Below are positions 1 through 7,663 of a stretch of DNA of 20,110 bases, piece after piece (position 1 is the stretch's first letter; every line of letters starts with the position of its first letter). The position numbers and the translations under genes are program-made. A model generated the notes under the pieces. That model was not told where the DNA came from, searched no databases, and worked only from the letters and a program-made list of their open reading frames with translations. This stretch comes from CAYMRB01 sp964392615 (GTDB lineage Bacteria > Planctomycetota > UBA8108), in NCBI GenBank assembly GCA_964392615.1, contig CAYMRB010000155.1, positions 1 through 20,110 of the forward strand. Direction: 5' to 3'.

Positions 1-162
1 GCGCGAAAGCGAGATCGAGAACGGGCTTCGGCGAACCTCACAGAGAATGAGGTCTACCGCTTAATCTGGAAATGCCAGGACAGGGCCAAGCTGACCGGCG
101 TCGTGGCGCGCTCGGCCCTCCTGCATGGCGTCTTATGCGACTGTAGGGTCCGACGCCGCCCC
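1..162 (+). other. Open frame entering from the left edge; possible tyrosine-recombinase remnant
   Basis: Frame 1 is open from base 1 and runs into the tandem repeat that follows. Its first 50 or so residues contain the stretch LTENEVYRLIWKC, then an AL-LHG stretch. This loosely recalls the start of the catalytic domain of phage-type tyrosine recombinases (LTxxEVxxLi ... RHGLRvsEL), but the expected arginine and the rest of the domain are not seen. The frame would continue antisense through the end of the thioredoxin-like gene, so any genuine coding part must stop or be broken near the repeat. Third-position GC is lower here than in the neighbouring genes. It may be a fragment of a mobile gene, or simply non-coding. 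Confidence 0.2.
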
Positions 163-226
163 CCGACTCCGACACCGACTCCGACACCGACTCCGACACC
201 GACACCGACTCCGACGCCGGACTCCG
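163..226. repeat. Short tandem repeat, 6/12-bp unit
   Basis: The 12-mer ccgactccgaca occurs three times in a row from 163, followed by a single ccgaca and a further, slightly diverged copy. The basic period is six bases (ccgacW). It lies just past the stop codon of the last gene of the minus-strand operon, in the only gene-free stretch on that side. Any reading frame through it gives a two- or four-residue periodic peptide (Pro-Thr on the plus strand), so an apparent ORF there is not evidence of a gene. It may be a slippage-prone intergenic microsatellite. Confidence 0.85.
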
Positions 227-232
227 CCGCGG

Positions 233-481
233 CTACCCGTCCTCACGCCCTCGCAGCAGCGCGGCGATTTCCGCGGCCGACGCGATGCGCCCCATCACCT
301 CGAGCTCGCCGTCGATCACGAGCGCCGGCGTCACGAACACGCCGTGCGCGAGAATCTCGTGCACTTCGCGTACGCGCTCGATCGTGACCTCGACGCCGGC
401 CTCCTCCGCCGCGCGCGCCACGTTGGCCGCGAGGCGATCGCACCGCTTGCAGCCTGTGCCGAGGACTCGGATCCGGATCAT
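233..481 (-). CDS. Small thioredoxin-like redox protein (Thioredoxin_3 / redox-active disulfide protein 2 type)
   Basis: This is an 82-residue protein with the compact thioredoxin fold of the MTH895 type. It has an N-terminal strand MIRIRVLGTG, an active-site CxxC (Cys11-Lys-Arg-Cys14), and the cis-proline region VTPALVIDG around Thr51-Pro52. There is no signal peptide, so it should be cytosolic. The start is fixed by a GGAGG site eight bases upstream and by an ATGA overlap with the permease stop codon. Small proteins of this type commonly sit beside ArsP/YraQ-like permeases, which fits the gene before it. Its substrate is not known. It may supply thiols to, or take them from, the permease, and it could also be a target of the flavoprotein encoded further upstream in the operon. 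Confidence 0.88.
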   Translation of the reverse strand: MIRIRVLGTGCKRCDRLAANVARAAEEAGVEVTIERVREVHEILAHGVFVTPALVIDGELEVMGRIASAAEIAALLRGREDG

Positions 482-1857
482 CCCGCGACGCCTCCGATCA
501 GCTCGCCCACGGCCTCGCCGCACGCGCTCCACGCGACACCGGCCACAGTCGAGAGCACGACCACCAACGCGACGAAGACGATCGTCCGCCGCGTGCCGAT
601 CACGCTGCGCACGACGAGCAGGCTCGGCAGGCTCACCGCCGGCCCGGCAAGAAGGAGTGCCAGCGCAGGTCCCTGTCCCATGCCCGCGGCTCGCAGGCTC
701 TCGAGTAGCGGGATCTCCGTCAGCGTCGCGAGCCACAGCACCACGCCCGCGACTGCGGCCAACGCGTTGGCTCCCAGCGACTCGCCTCCGACGCCCGCGG
801 CGATCCATGCGCCAGGAATCAAGCCGTCGCCGTCGGGTCCGCCGACGAGCAGCCCGACCGCGAACACGCCGATGAGGAGGAGCGGGAGAATCTGTCGCGC
901 CAAGCTCCACGTGCCCTCGATCCACGCGCTGACCTCGAAACGCGTCGTCCAACGCCACGCCATCAGCGCGAACGCGCAGCCGAACGCCGGCACCAAAGTC
1001 CAGCGCATGCGGTACACGCGCTCGCTGAGGCTGCCGGTGTCGCGCGGCGTCACGCTTCGCACCGTGGCGCGGTCGATCGTGTGCTCGACGCCCTCGCCAT
1101 CGACGACGCACAGCACGGTCGCCGTCTCGCGCACGACGCGCCCCTCGACCTCGAACGCCGTCAGGCCGTCCGGGCAACACAGGAAGATCGCGCGCAGATC
1201 CGCCGTGCGCGCCCAATTCGCGCTGACGACGACACCGGCGAGCGCGACGAACAAGAGCGCTGTCTTCCACGCCGGCCGCGCGCCGGGCACACCCTTGCCG
1301 CTGTCGGCGAGCGACGGTGGGCTCGACGCGTCCTCCATCGCCGCACCGTCGCCGCGTCGGAAGATCGCGTGCATCGCGATGCCGAGCACGACGCTCGACA
1401 CGATCGCGGCGAGCGCGCGCACGACCCCCCACTCGACGCCGAGCACGCGCGTCGTCAGAACGAGCGCCAGAAGGTTCACCGCGGGTCCGGCATACAAGAA
1501 GGTCGTCGCCGGACCGAGCCCCGCACCGAGACGCCGAATACCCGCGAAGACGGGCAGCACCGTGCACGAGCACACGGCGAGCACGCCGCCCGAGATCGCC
1601 GCGATGCCGTATGCCTTGACCGGCCTGGCCTCAGGCCCGAGACACGCGACGATGCCTTGCGGCGACGAGAACGCGGTGATGGCGCCCGCGATCAGCAGCG
1701 CGGGAACGAGCCCTGCTAGCACGTGCTCCCGCGCGTACCAACGCACGAGGTGGAGGGCGTCCGAGAACGCATTGTCGAACGGCAGACGCTCGACCGGCAG
1801 GAACCAGCAGGCAGCGAATCCGCCGGCGATCAGACAGGCGGCTTTCCACTCCCGCAT
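478..1857 (-). CDS. ArsP/YraQ-family permease with a soluble central insert
   Basis: A 459-residue polytopic membrane protein with the internal duplication of the ArsP_1 (DUF318) family. The first half has a Cys-Ser-Cys at residues 96-98 followed by TVLPVFAGI and AGPAVN (123-128). The second half repeats the pattern as TEIPLLESL and AGPAVS (404-409) without the cysteines. Between the halves lies a soluble segment, roughly residues 213-285, carrying a Cys-Cys pair at 227-228. Family members export organoarsenicals in some bacteria, but most are unassigned. The start at 1857 is preferred over an upstream in-frame ATG because GAGGAG stands seven bases before it and the upstream ATG would overlap the previous gene. 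It is translationally coupled to the thioredoxin-like gene. Confidence 0.85.
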   Translation of the reverse strand: MREWKAACLIAGGFAACWFLPVERLPFDNAFSDALHLVRWYAREHVLAGLVPALLIAGAITAFSSPQGIVACLGPEARPVKAYGIAAISGGVLAVCSCTVLPVFAGIRRLGAGLGPATTFLYAGPAVNLLALVLTTRVLGVEWGVVRALAAIVSSVVLGIAMHAIFRRGDGAAMEDASSPPSLADSGKGVPGARPAWKTALLFVALAGVVVSANWARTADLRAIFLCCPDGLTAFEVEGRVVRETATVLCVVDGEGVEHTIDRATVRSVTPRDTGSLSERVYRMRWTLVPAFGCAFALMAWRWTTRFEVSAWIEGTWSLARQILPLLLIGVFAVGLLVGGPDGDGLIPGAWIAAGVGGESLGANALAAVAGVVLWLATLTEIPLLESLRAAGMGQGPALALLLAGPAVSLPSLLVVRSVIGTRRTIVFVALVVVLSTVAGVAWSACGEAVGELIGGVAG

Positions 1858-1864
1858 GGCGCGG

Positions 1865-1870
1865 CTCCTC
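1865..1870 (-). promoter_or_regulatory. Ribosome binding site that fixes the permease start
   Basis: GAGGAG on the minus strand, seven bases before the ATG at 1857. The longer in-frame start at 1917 would lie inside the preceding gene, so this site decides the start. Confidence 0.75.
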
Positions 1871-1879
1871 AGACGCTCG

Positions 1880-3475
1880 TCAATCGCACGAGCAACTCCC
1901 GCGCGAGCACTCGGCATCGCGCGACGAAAGCGCGCCGGTCGGACAACACTCCACCGCCCGACGCGCGGTCTCCTCGAGCGCTGCCGACATCGTCTCGTCG
2001 AACGGCACGCCGATCTTGACGTTGAACCCGCGCCCGACGAACGTCAGGCCGAGCGCGTCCTTCTCCTCGCTGGCGACCCGAACGCACGAGCCGCAGAGGA
2101 TGCACTTGCCCGACTCGAAGATCACGTACGGATGATCCGTCTTCTGCTCGAAGACGCGCCGCTCACCCTTGTAACGATTCGCATCGGCGCCATAGCGACT
2201 CGACCAGATACGCAGCTTGCACCCGCTCGCACAGCGACAATCGCATCGCAGGCAGCGCTCCGATTCGCTCGCGGCGACCTCGAAAGAGAACTTCTCTTGC
2301 GTGCCCGTCGGCGGCCCGAGGCGCGGCGCCGAGCTGACCAGCTCGAGAAACGTGTCGATCTCGGCGGAGTCCATACGGCCGATGCGGCTGCAGAACATCC
2401 GGTCGGGCCCGACGATCTCCTCGCCGGCGAGGTACTGTCCCAAGCAACTCGCGACCGCCTTGCCGGCTGCGAGCGAGCGCACCGGACGGCGCAGACTCTT
2501 GACGACGTCACCGGCGGCGAAGACGCCCGCGACCTCCGTCTGAAACGTCGCCGCGTCGATGCGCACACCGTCCTTGCTCTGCGCCAGGCCCCACGGATTG
2601 CCGCCCTCGTCACCTTGCGATCCGGCTGAGATCAAAACGGCGTCGAAGTCGTCGCGTAGAGCCGCGAGGGCCGCCTCGCCCGAGATGGCCGCTTGCCGCC
2701 GCAGCTCGACACCGAGCGCCGCGACCACCGCGATCTCGCCGTCGAGAACGGCGCGCGGCAGCTGCTCTTCGCCGAAGTCGGTGCGCAGCGAGCCGCCCAT
2801 ATCGGCCTCGCGCTCGAGAACCGTCACCGCGTGACCGCCGACGGCAAGGAAGTACGCGGCCGAGAGGCCGGTGGGTCCTGCGCCGACGACCGCCACACGC
2901 TTGCCGGTCGACGCCGCACGCGGCGGCACGTGCGGCGTTTCGCGCGCGCGGTCGATGTCGCTGACGTACTTCTCGATGTTGCGGATCGACACCGACTCGT
3001 CACCAAGGCCGCGCCGACAGCCGTTCTCGCAGTTCGCGGGGCAGATGTGCCCCATGACGCCCGGCATGGGCGACGTGCGCCGCAGCTCGACGATGGCTTG
3101 CTCGAGATCCTCCGTGCGCACGAGGCGCGTCATCAGCGGAATGTCGACCTCGAGCGGACAGATGCGCTCGCACGGCGCCTCGCAATCGCCGAGGTGGTCG
3201 CTCAGGAGCAACTCGAGCGCGGTACGCCTCGCGGCGTGCACCTTCGGCGTCTCGCTGCGCACGTCGAGACCGTCCGCCGCGAGCGTCGCGCACGACGGCA
3301 CCATGCGGTCGCTTTCGCCGACCTGAACCACGCAGCAGAGGCACGACGTCGACGGCTCCGTGCCCTCGAGGTAGCAGAGCGCCGGAATCTCGATGCCGAG
3401 CTCGCGGGCCGCATCGAGAACGGTCGCACCCTGTGCCACCTCGATCTCGCGTCCGTCGATCGTCAGCTTCGGCAT
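1880..3475 (-). CDS. Cytosolic iron-sulfur flavoprotein: [2Fe-2S] ferredoxin + NuoG-like + truncated GltD-like FAD domain
   Basis: A 531-residue protein. Residues 1-75 are a [2Fe-2S] ferredoxin with Cys34, Cys45, Cys48 and Cys62. Then comes a NuoG-type His94/Cys98/Cys102/Cys106 site, and Cys145/149/153 of a GltD-like helical Fe-S domain. A GltD-like FAD domain follows, with VAVVGAGPTGLSAA (194-207) and GVFAAGDV (317-324). The NADPH-binding Rossmann insert normally found between these two FAD motifs is absent. The C-terminal part has a CxCxCxxxC run (411-419) and a ferredoxin motif Cys458/461/464 with a distant Cys511-Pro. The domain order resembles StnC of Sporomusa-type transhydrogenases and the N-terminal part of HydA/FdhA-like subunits. 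It follows the NuoEF-like gene by 19 bases and is probably its partner. It has no signal peptide. The final electron acceptor is unknown. Confidence 0.85.
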   Translation of the reverse strand: MPKLTIDGREIEVAQGATVLDAARELGIEIPALCYLEGTEPSTSCLCCVVQVGESDRMVPSCATLAADGLDVRSETPKVHAARRTALELLLSDHLGDCEAPCERICPLEVDIPLMTRLVRTEDLEQAIVELRRTSPMPGVMGHICPANCENGCRRGLGDESVSIRNIEKYVSDIDRARETPHVPPRAASTGKRVAVVGAGPTGLSAAYFLAVGGHAVTVLEREADMGGSLRTDFGEEQLPRAVLDGEIAVVAALGVELRRQAAISGEAALAALRDDFDAVLISAGSQGDEGGNPWGLAQSKDGVRIDAATFQTEVAGVFAAGDVVKSLRRPVRSLAAGKAVASCLGQYLAGEEIVGPDRMFCSRIGRMDSAEIDTFLELVSSAPRLGPPTGTQEKFSFEVAASESERCLRCDCRCASGCKLRIWSSRYGADANRYKGERRVFEQKTDHPYVIFESGKCILCGSCVRVASEEKDALGLTFVGRGFNVKIGVPFDETMSAALEETARRAVECCPTGALSSRDAECSRGSCSCD

Positions 3476-3494
3476 GTCGTCCGATGGATCTCCG

Positions 3495-5852
3495 TCACTT
3501 GACCAGGATCGCGTCCTCGGGGCACACGCTGCGACACGCGTCGCAGCGTGTGCACTTGTCCAGGTCGATGGCGTGCATCTGAAACGGCGCGTACTCGATC
3601 GCGTCGACCGGACAGATCCGCGCACACAGCGTGCAGCCCGTGCAGCTCTCCTTCACCGAGTACGAGATCAGTCCGCGACACTTCCCCGCCGGGCAGCGCC
3701 CCTCGATGTGCGCCTCGTACTCGTCGTGGAAGTACTCGAGCGTCGTCAACACCGGGTTCGGCGCCGTGCGACCGAGCCCGCAGATGCTGCCGGATTGGAC
3801 GGTCCGCCCGAGCTCGTCGAGCACCTCGAGGTCCTTCTTGCGCCCCTTGCCCGCGCAGAGCCGCTCCATGATGTCGAGCAATCGTCGCGTGCCGACGCGG
3901 CAATAGCTGCACTTCCCGCAGGACTGCTCCTGCGTGAAGCTCAGGAAGTAGCGCGCCATGTCGACCATGCAGTCGCTGTCGTCGAGAACGACGAGACCGC
4001 CCGAGCCCATCATGGCGCCGACCTCGAGCAGCGCCTCGTAGTCGACCGGCGTGTCGGCCAACGATGCCGGAATGCAGCCTCCCGACGGACCGCCGACCTG
4101 GACGGCCTTGAGCTCGCGCCCGTCGGCGATGCCGCCGCCGATCTCCTCGACGATCTCGCGAATCGTGATGCCCATCGGCACCTCGATCAGACCGCCACGC
4201 GCGATCTTGCCCGCCAGCGCGAACACCTTGGTGCCCCTGCTACGCTCCGTGCCGAGCGCGGCGAACGCGCCGGCGCCGAATCGCATGATCCACGGAATGA
4301 GCGCCAGCGTCTCGACGTTGTTGATCAGCGTCGGGCGGTCATGCAGCCCCCGCTCGACAGGGAACGGCGGCCGCAACGTCGGCATGCCGCGACGCCCCTC
4401 GATCGACGCGATCAGCGCGGTCTCCTCACCGCAGACGAACGCACCGGCGCCCTGGAAGATGTCGAGGTCGAGACGGAATCCGCTGCCGAGAACATCGTCG
4501 CCGAGCAGCCCGGCATCGCGACACCGGCGCAGCGCTTCTCGCACCCTCCGCACCGCGAGGCCGTACTCCTCGCGGATGTAGAAGTAGCCCTGGTTCGCGC
4601 CCGCCGTGTACGCGGCGATCGCGAGGCCCTCGATGACGCGAAACGGCGCTGACTCGAGGATCATGCGATCCATGAACGCGCCGGGGTCGCCCTCGTCCCC
4701 GTTGCAGATCACGTAGTTCGGACCGGCTTCGACCTCAGCGACCGCGTCGCGCGCCGCGCGCCACTTGCGCCCGGTCGGGAATCCGGCGCCACCGCGCCCG
4801 CGCAGGCCGCTCTTGTCGAGCTCGTCGATGACACCGTCGGCGGAGACTTCGCGCAGCACGCGCTCGAATGCTTGGAAGCCGCCGAGCTCGCGGTATTGAT
4901 CGAGGTCGAGCGGATCCATCGCGTCGAAGTGCTCGGTCGCGATGTGGCGCTGGCGCCCGAGGAACGCGTTGACCGCCGGATCGCGCACGTCGATCGCATA
5001 GCGCTCGACAGTGCCGCCTCCCTCGTCGCCGATGATCGCGTCGACCGTGCTCGTGAAAGCCGCCTTGATCCGCTGCCCGACGCCGCGCGGACGGAAGTGC
5101 CGCCGCACGATGGGCACGGCCTCCTCCGGCTTGACCTCGGCGTAGAGGTGCGGCTCCTGTCCCGGGTTCACGACCTCGACGAGCGGCGTGCGGTGGCACA
5201 TGCCCACGCACCCGACGCGTTGCACGCGTACCGCGATGCCGACCTCGCGCGCGGCCACCTTCAGGTTGTCGTACAGCACCGCGCTGCCCTTCGACGCACA
5301 GCACGACCCGAGGCCGACGCGAATCTCGGGCTGATCGCGTGGCCCCTCGGGCACGGTCTCGCGCGTCGATCGACGGATGCCCGCGCGCTGGGTGACCTGC
5401 TCGAGCATGCGCCCGACCCCGTCCGGCGCGATGAAGCCGAACGCGTCGTCGCGCGCCTGGACGACCGGCGCCAGCGTACAGCAGCCGACGCACGCGACCT
5501 TCTCGACCGTGAAGCGTCCCGCGGCGTCGGTGTGCTGCCCGTTCTGCAATCCGAGGCGATCGCGGAGCGCTTCCCAGATCAGCTCGGAGCCTTTGACGTG
5601 ACACGCCGTGCCGCAGCACACGCGTACGACGTGCTCGCCTACCGGCTCGAAGCGGAAGTGATCGAAGAACGACGACACGCCGACGATGTCCGTCGGCCGG
5701 ATGTCCGAGATCTCACAGACGCGACGCAGGGCGGGCTCCGGCAGGTAGCGGTACTCCTCCTGAATCGCCTGCAGGATCGGCACGACCCTGTCGGCGCCGC
5801 GGCCGATCGCCTCGACCGCTCGGTCTACCGCTGCGAGATCCAGATCCGCCAT
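3495..5852 (-). CDS. NADH-oxidoreductase subunit: NuoE + second thioredoxin-like ferredoxin + NuoF + 2x[4Fe-4S] fusion (HydB-like)
   Basis: A 785-residue cytosolic protein. Residues 1-160 are a full NuoE domain with [2Fe-2S] ligands Cys79, Cys84, Cys121 and Cys125. Residues 175-255 are a second thioredoxin-like ferredoxin (Cys184/185, Cys215, Cys219). NuoF follows with the FMN/NADH glycine-rich loop GLRGRGGAGFPTG (349-361), the acidic NGDEGDPG segment (384-391), an SLBB region, and the [4Fe-4S] ligands Cys645/648/651 and Cys691. The C-terminus has CPAGKC (720-725), typical of HydB, then two classic [4Fe-4S] motifs (737-747 and 767-777). It should oxidise or reduce NAD(H). HydB/StnB-type subunits are normally accompanied by a separate NuoE-type gene; here NuoE is fused on. 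No complex I membrane genes or hydrogenase are nearby. Its start lies two bases after the previous stop. Confidence 0.92.
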   Translation of the reverse strand: MADLDLAAVDRAVEAIGRGADRVVPILQAIQEEYRYLPEPALRRVCEISDIRPTDIVGVSSFFDHFRFEPVGEHVVRVCCGTACHVKGSELIWEALRDRLGLQNGQHTDAAGRFTVEKVACVGCCTLAPVVQARDDAFGFIAPDGVGRMLEQVTQRAGIRRSTRETVPEGPRDQPEIRVGLGSCCASKGSAVLYDNLKVAAREVGIAVRVQRVGCVGMCHRTPLVEVVNPGQEPHLYAEVKPEEAVPIVRRHFRPRGVGQRIKAAFTSTVDAIIGDEGGGTVERYAIDVRDPAVNAFLGRQRHIATEHFDAMDPLDLDQYRELGGFQAFERVLREVSADGVIDELDKSGLRGRGGAGFPTGRKWRAARDAVAEVEAGPNYVICNGDEGDPGAFMDRMILESAPFRVIEGLAIAAYTAGANQGYFYIREEYGLAVRRVREALRRCRDAGLLGDDVLGSGFRLDLDIFQGAGAFVCGEETALIASIEGRRGMPTLRPPFPVERGLHDRPTLINNVETLALIPWIMRFGAGAFAALGTERSRGTKVFALAGKIARGGLIEVPMGITIREIVEEIGGGIADGRELKAVQVGGPSGGCIPASLADTPVDYEALLEVGAMMGSGGLVVLDDSDCMVDMARYFLSFTQEQSCGKCSYCRVGTRRLLDIMERLCAGKGRKKDLEVLDELGRTVQSGSICGLGRTAPNPVLTTLEYFHDEYEAHIEGRCPAGKCRGLISYSVKESCTGCTLCARICPVDAIEYAPFQMHAIDLDKCTRCDACRSVCPEDAILVK

Positions 5853-5854
5853 GC

Positions 5855-7663
5855 CTACTCTCTTTTTCCGATCGCGTACAGGTGCTCATGCCCCCGGATG
5901 ACGATCGTATCACCGGCGAACGCGAAGCTCGCGAACACGCCCTCGCCGAGGTCGGCCGTCGGCAGCTTCTCCGGATCCGCAGCCTTGTCCGCGGCGAGTC
6001 GCAGCACGTGCGTGACGCCCTTCTTCGTCGTTGCGAACAGCAGATTGCCGGCGAGGGACGGCGACGCGTAGAACTCGGCCTCGATCTCTAGTTCCCACAG
6101 AAGCCCGCCGTCCGCGACGTCGATGCACGACACGTAGCCGTCGGTCGACACGATGAGCACGCGCTCGCCGTCGCACACGGGACTGGTGACGTCGGGGAGA
6201 TAGTCCTCGTAGATCCAGTCGATGTGCGTCTCGGTCACGTCGCCCTTGCCGTCCGCGCGAATCGCGTTGAGCGCCGTGTCCATGTGGACCGCGTAGACAC
6301 GCCCGCCGGCTGCGACGGCAGACGGCGTCACCTCGCCGGCCAGACAGTCCGCGCGCCAGAGCTCGTCGCCCGTCGCCGCGTCGTACGCCATCGCGTACGG
6401 CGGCGCGCACAGAATGGCCATGTCCTTGTCGCCGATGCGTGCAACGATCGGCGAGCTCCACGAGATCTCGACCGGCCGCTCGACCTTCCACACTTCCTTG
6501 CCCGTGACGAAGTCGAGCGCGATGAGGTGCGCTTTCTCGGCGTCCTCGCCCATCTCGTCGATCTGCAGAAGCAGCTTGTCACGGTGGAACGCGAGGCTGG
6601 ATGCGTGACCGTAGTGATCCTCGAACGGACCGATGTTCTGCGCCCACAGCTGCTTGCCGTCACGATCGAAGCACCCGACGAAGCCATTCGCGAAGATCGC
6701 CGCGACGCGGTGACCGTCCGTCACGGCCGTCGCCGCCGCGAAGCCGAGCTTCTTCTCGAGCACGTCGGGCGGCTCCGGACGCTTGCCCGACACCGTCATG
6801 GTCTTCTGCCACAACAGGTCGCCGGTTGCGAGGCTGTAGCAGAGGACGACCTCGCGTCGCTTGTCCGCCGAAGTCAGCCAGATCCGATCGCCCCAGATGA
6901 CGGGCGAGCTCGCGCCGGGCACGGGAACAGGCACCTTCCACAGCACATTCTTGCCGCTCTTGCCGTCCCACGACTCGACGCACTTCGCGTTCTTCGCGAT
7001 GCCGCTGCCTTCCGGACCGCGGAACGCTGGCCACTCGGCGAGCAGCTCCTCGCGCGTCGGGAAGGTCGGCGGCGGAGGAGGCGGCGGCGGGATGGGGGCG
7101 ACGTCAGGCTTCGCATCGTTCGACGCAGCGTCCGGAGACGGGCCGAGGCCGTAGTCGTCGTCGCGATCGAGCTTCTCGATGACGGCGATCGACCCGCCGA
7201 CCATCAGGAGGCCGAGCAACGTCAGCACGATGCGGCCGATGCGCGCATTGCGCCCGCGGTCGTCCGGCAGCTCGACCGCGGCCGGCACGTCGGGCAGGGC
7301 AGGTCTGCGCGCTTTGTCCTTGCGCACGGCGAGGATGAACAACACGAGCCCGGTCAGCAGCAGGTACGCGCCGGTCTTGTTCGCATCGCGACGATCGAAG
7401 AAGTGCTCGCGCAGATCGCGGTCCATCTGGCGGATGCGCTGCTTCAGCGCGTCGTCCTTCGGACTCTCCGCGAGCTCGGCTTTCAGCTGTCGGAGCTCGA
7501 CGGCTTCGAACGGGTCCTCCGGTCGCGGCTCGAGATTCTCCGACAGCGCGAACGCGAGCACGATGAAGGCGAACACGCCGGCGACGGCCGCGATCGGTCG
7601 CCACGGCCGCGGCTGGGCAGCGTTCGCCTCGGGCGCAGGTGCCGGGGAGGTCGGTTCGGTCAC
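5855..7663 (-). CDS. Membrane-anchored PQQ-like beta-propeller protein, three transmembrane helices
   Basis: A 602-residue protein. Helices at about 22-41, 99-113 and 143-162 are separated by an acidic loop and a basic loop (RKDKARR after helix 2), which by the positive-inside rule puts the C-terminal propeller outside the cytosol. A linker with eight consecutive prolines (192-199) leads to the WPAFRGPEGSG opening (211-221) typical of PQQ-like/PQQ_2 propellers. Blades follow to the end (motifs such as ATGDLLW, TGKEVW, ATGDELW, DGGLLWEL). There is no evidence that PQQ is bound or that the protein is a dehydrogenase. A GTG start at 7663 is chosen: GGAGGT precedes it by five bases and it overlaps the stop of the NapH-like gene as GTGA. 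The longer frame upstream is antisense noise. Confidence 0.85.
   Translation of the reverse strand: MTEPTSPAPAPEANAAQPRPWRPIAAVAGVFAFIVLAFALSENLEPRPEDPFEAVELRQLKAELAESPKDDALKQRIRQMDRDLREHFFDRRDANKTGAYLLLTGLVLFILAVRKDKARRPALPDVPAAVELPDDRGRNARIGRIVLTLLGLLMVGGSIAVIEKLDRDDDYGLGPSPDAASNDAKPDVAPIPPPPPPPPTFPTREELLAEWPAFRGPEGSGIAKNAKCVESWDGKSGKNVLWKVPVPVPGASSPVIWGDRIWLTSADKRREVVLCYSLATGDLLWQKTMTVSGKRPEPPDVLEKKLGFAAATAVTDGHRVAAIFANGFVGCFDRDGKQLWAQNIGPFEDHYGHASSLAFHRDKLLLQIDEMGEDAEKAHLIALDFVTGKEVWKVERPVEISWSSPIVARIGDKDMAILCAPPYAMAYDAATGDELWRADCLAGEVTPSAVAAGGRVYAVHMDTALNAIRADGKGDVTETHIDWIYEDYLPDVTSPVCDGERVLIVSTDGYVSCIDVADGGLLWELEIEAEFYASPSLAGNLLFATTKKGVTHVLRLAADKAADPEKLPTADLGEGVFASFAFAGDTIVIRGHEHLYAIGKRE

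Noticed and set aside
125..2629. Very long open frame (834 codons) on the plus strand
   Set aside because: Antisense to the permease and flavoprotein genes, rich in Arg/Thr/Pro/Ala with no domain. It is a by-product of high GC content that suppresses stop codons.
1880..5852. Respiratory complex I (nuoE, nuoF, nuoG)
   Set aside because: NuoE and NuoF are fused with HydB-like C-terminal motifs, the NuoG-like protein carries a GltD-like FAD domain, and no membrane or quinone-module nuo genes are present.
1880..5852. [FeFe]-hydrogenase or formate dehydrogenase complex
   Set aside because: No H-cluster domain and no molybdopterin-binding catalytic subunit in the window.
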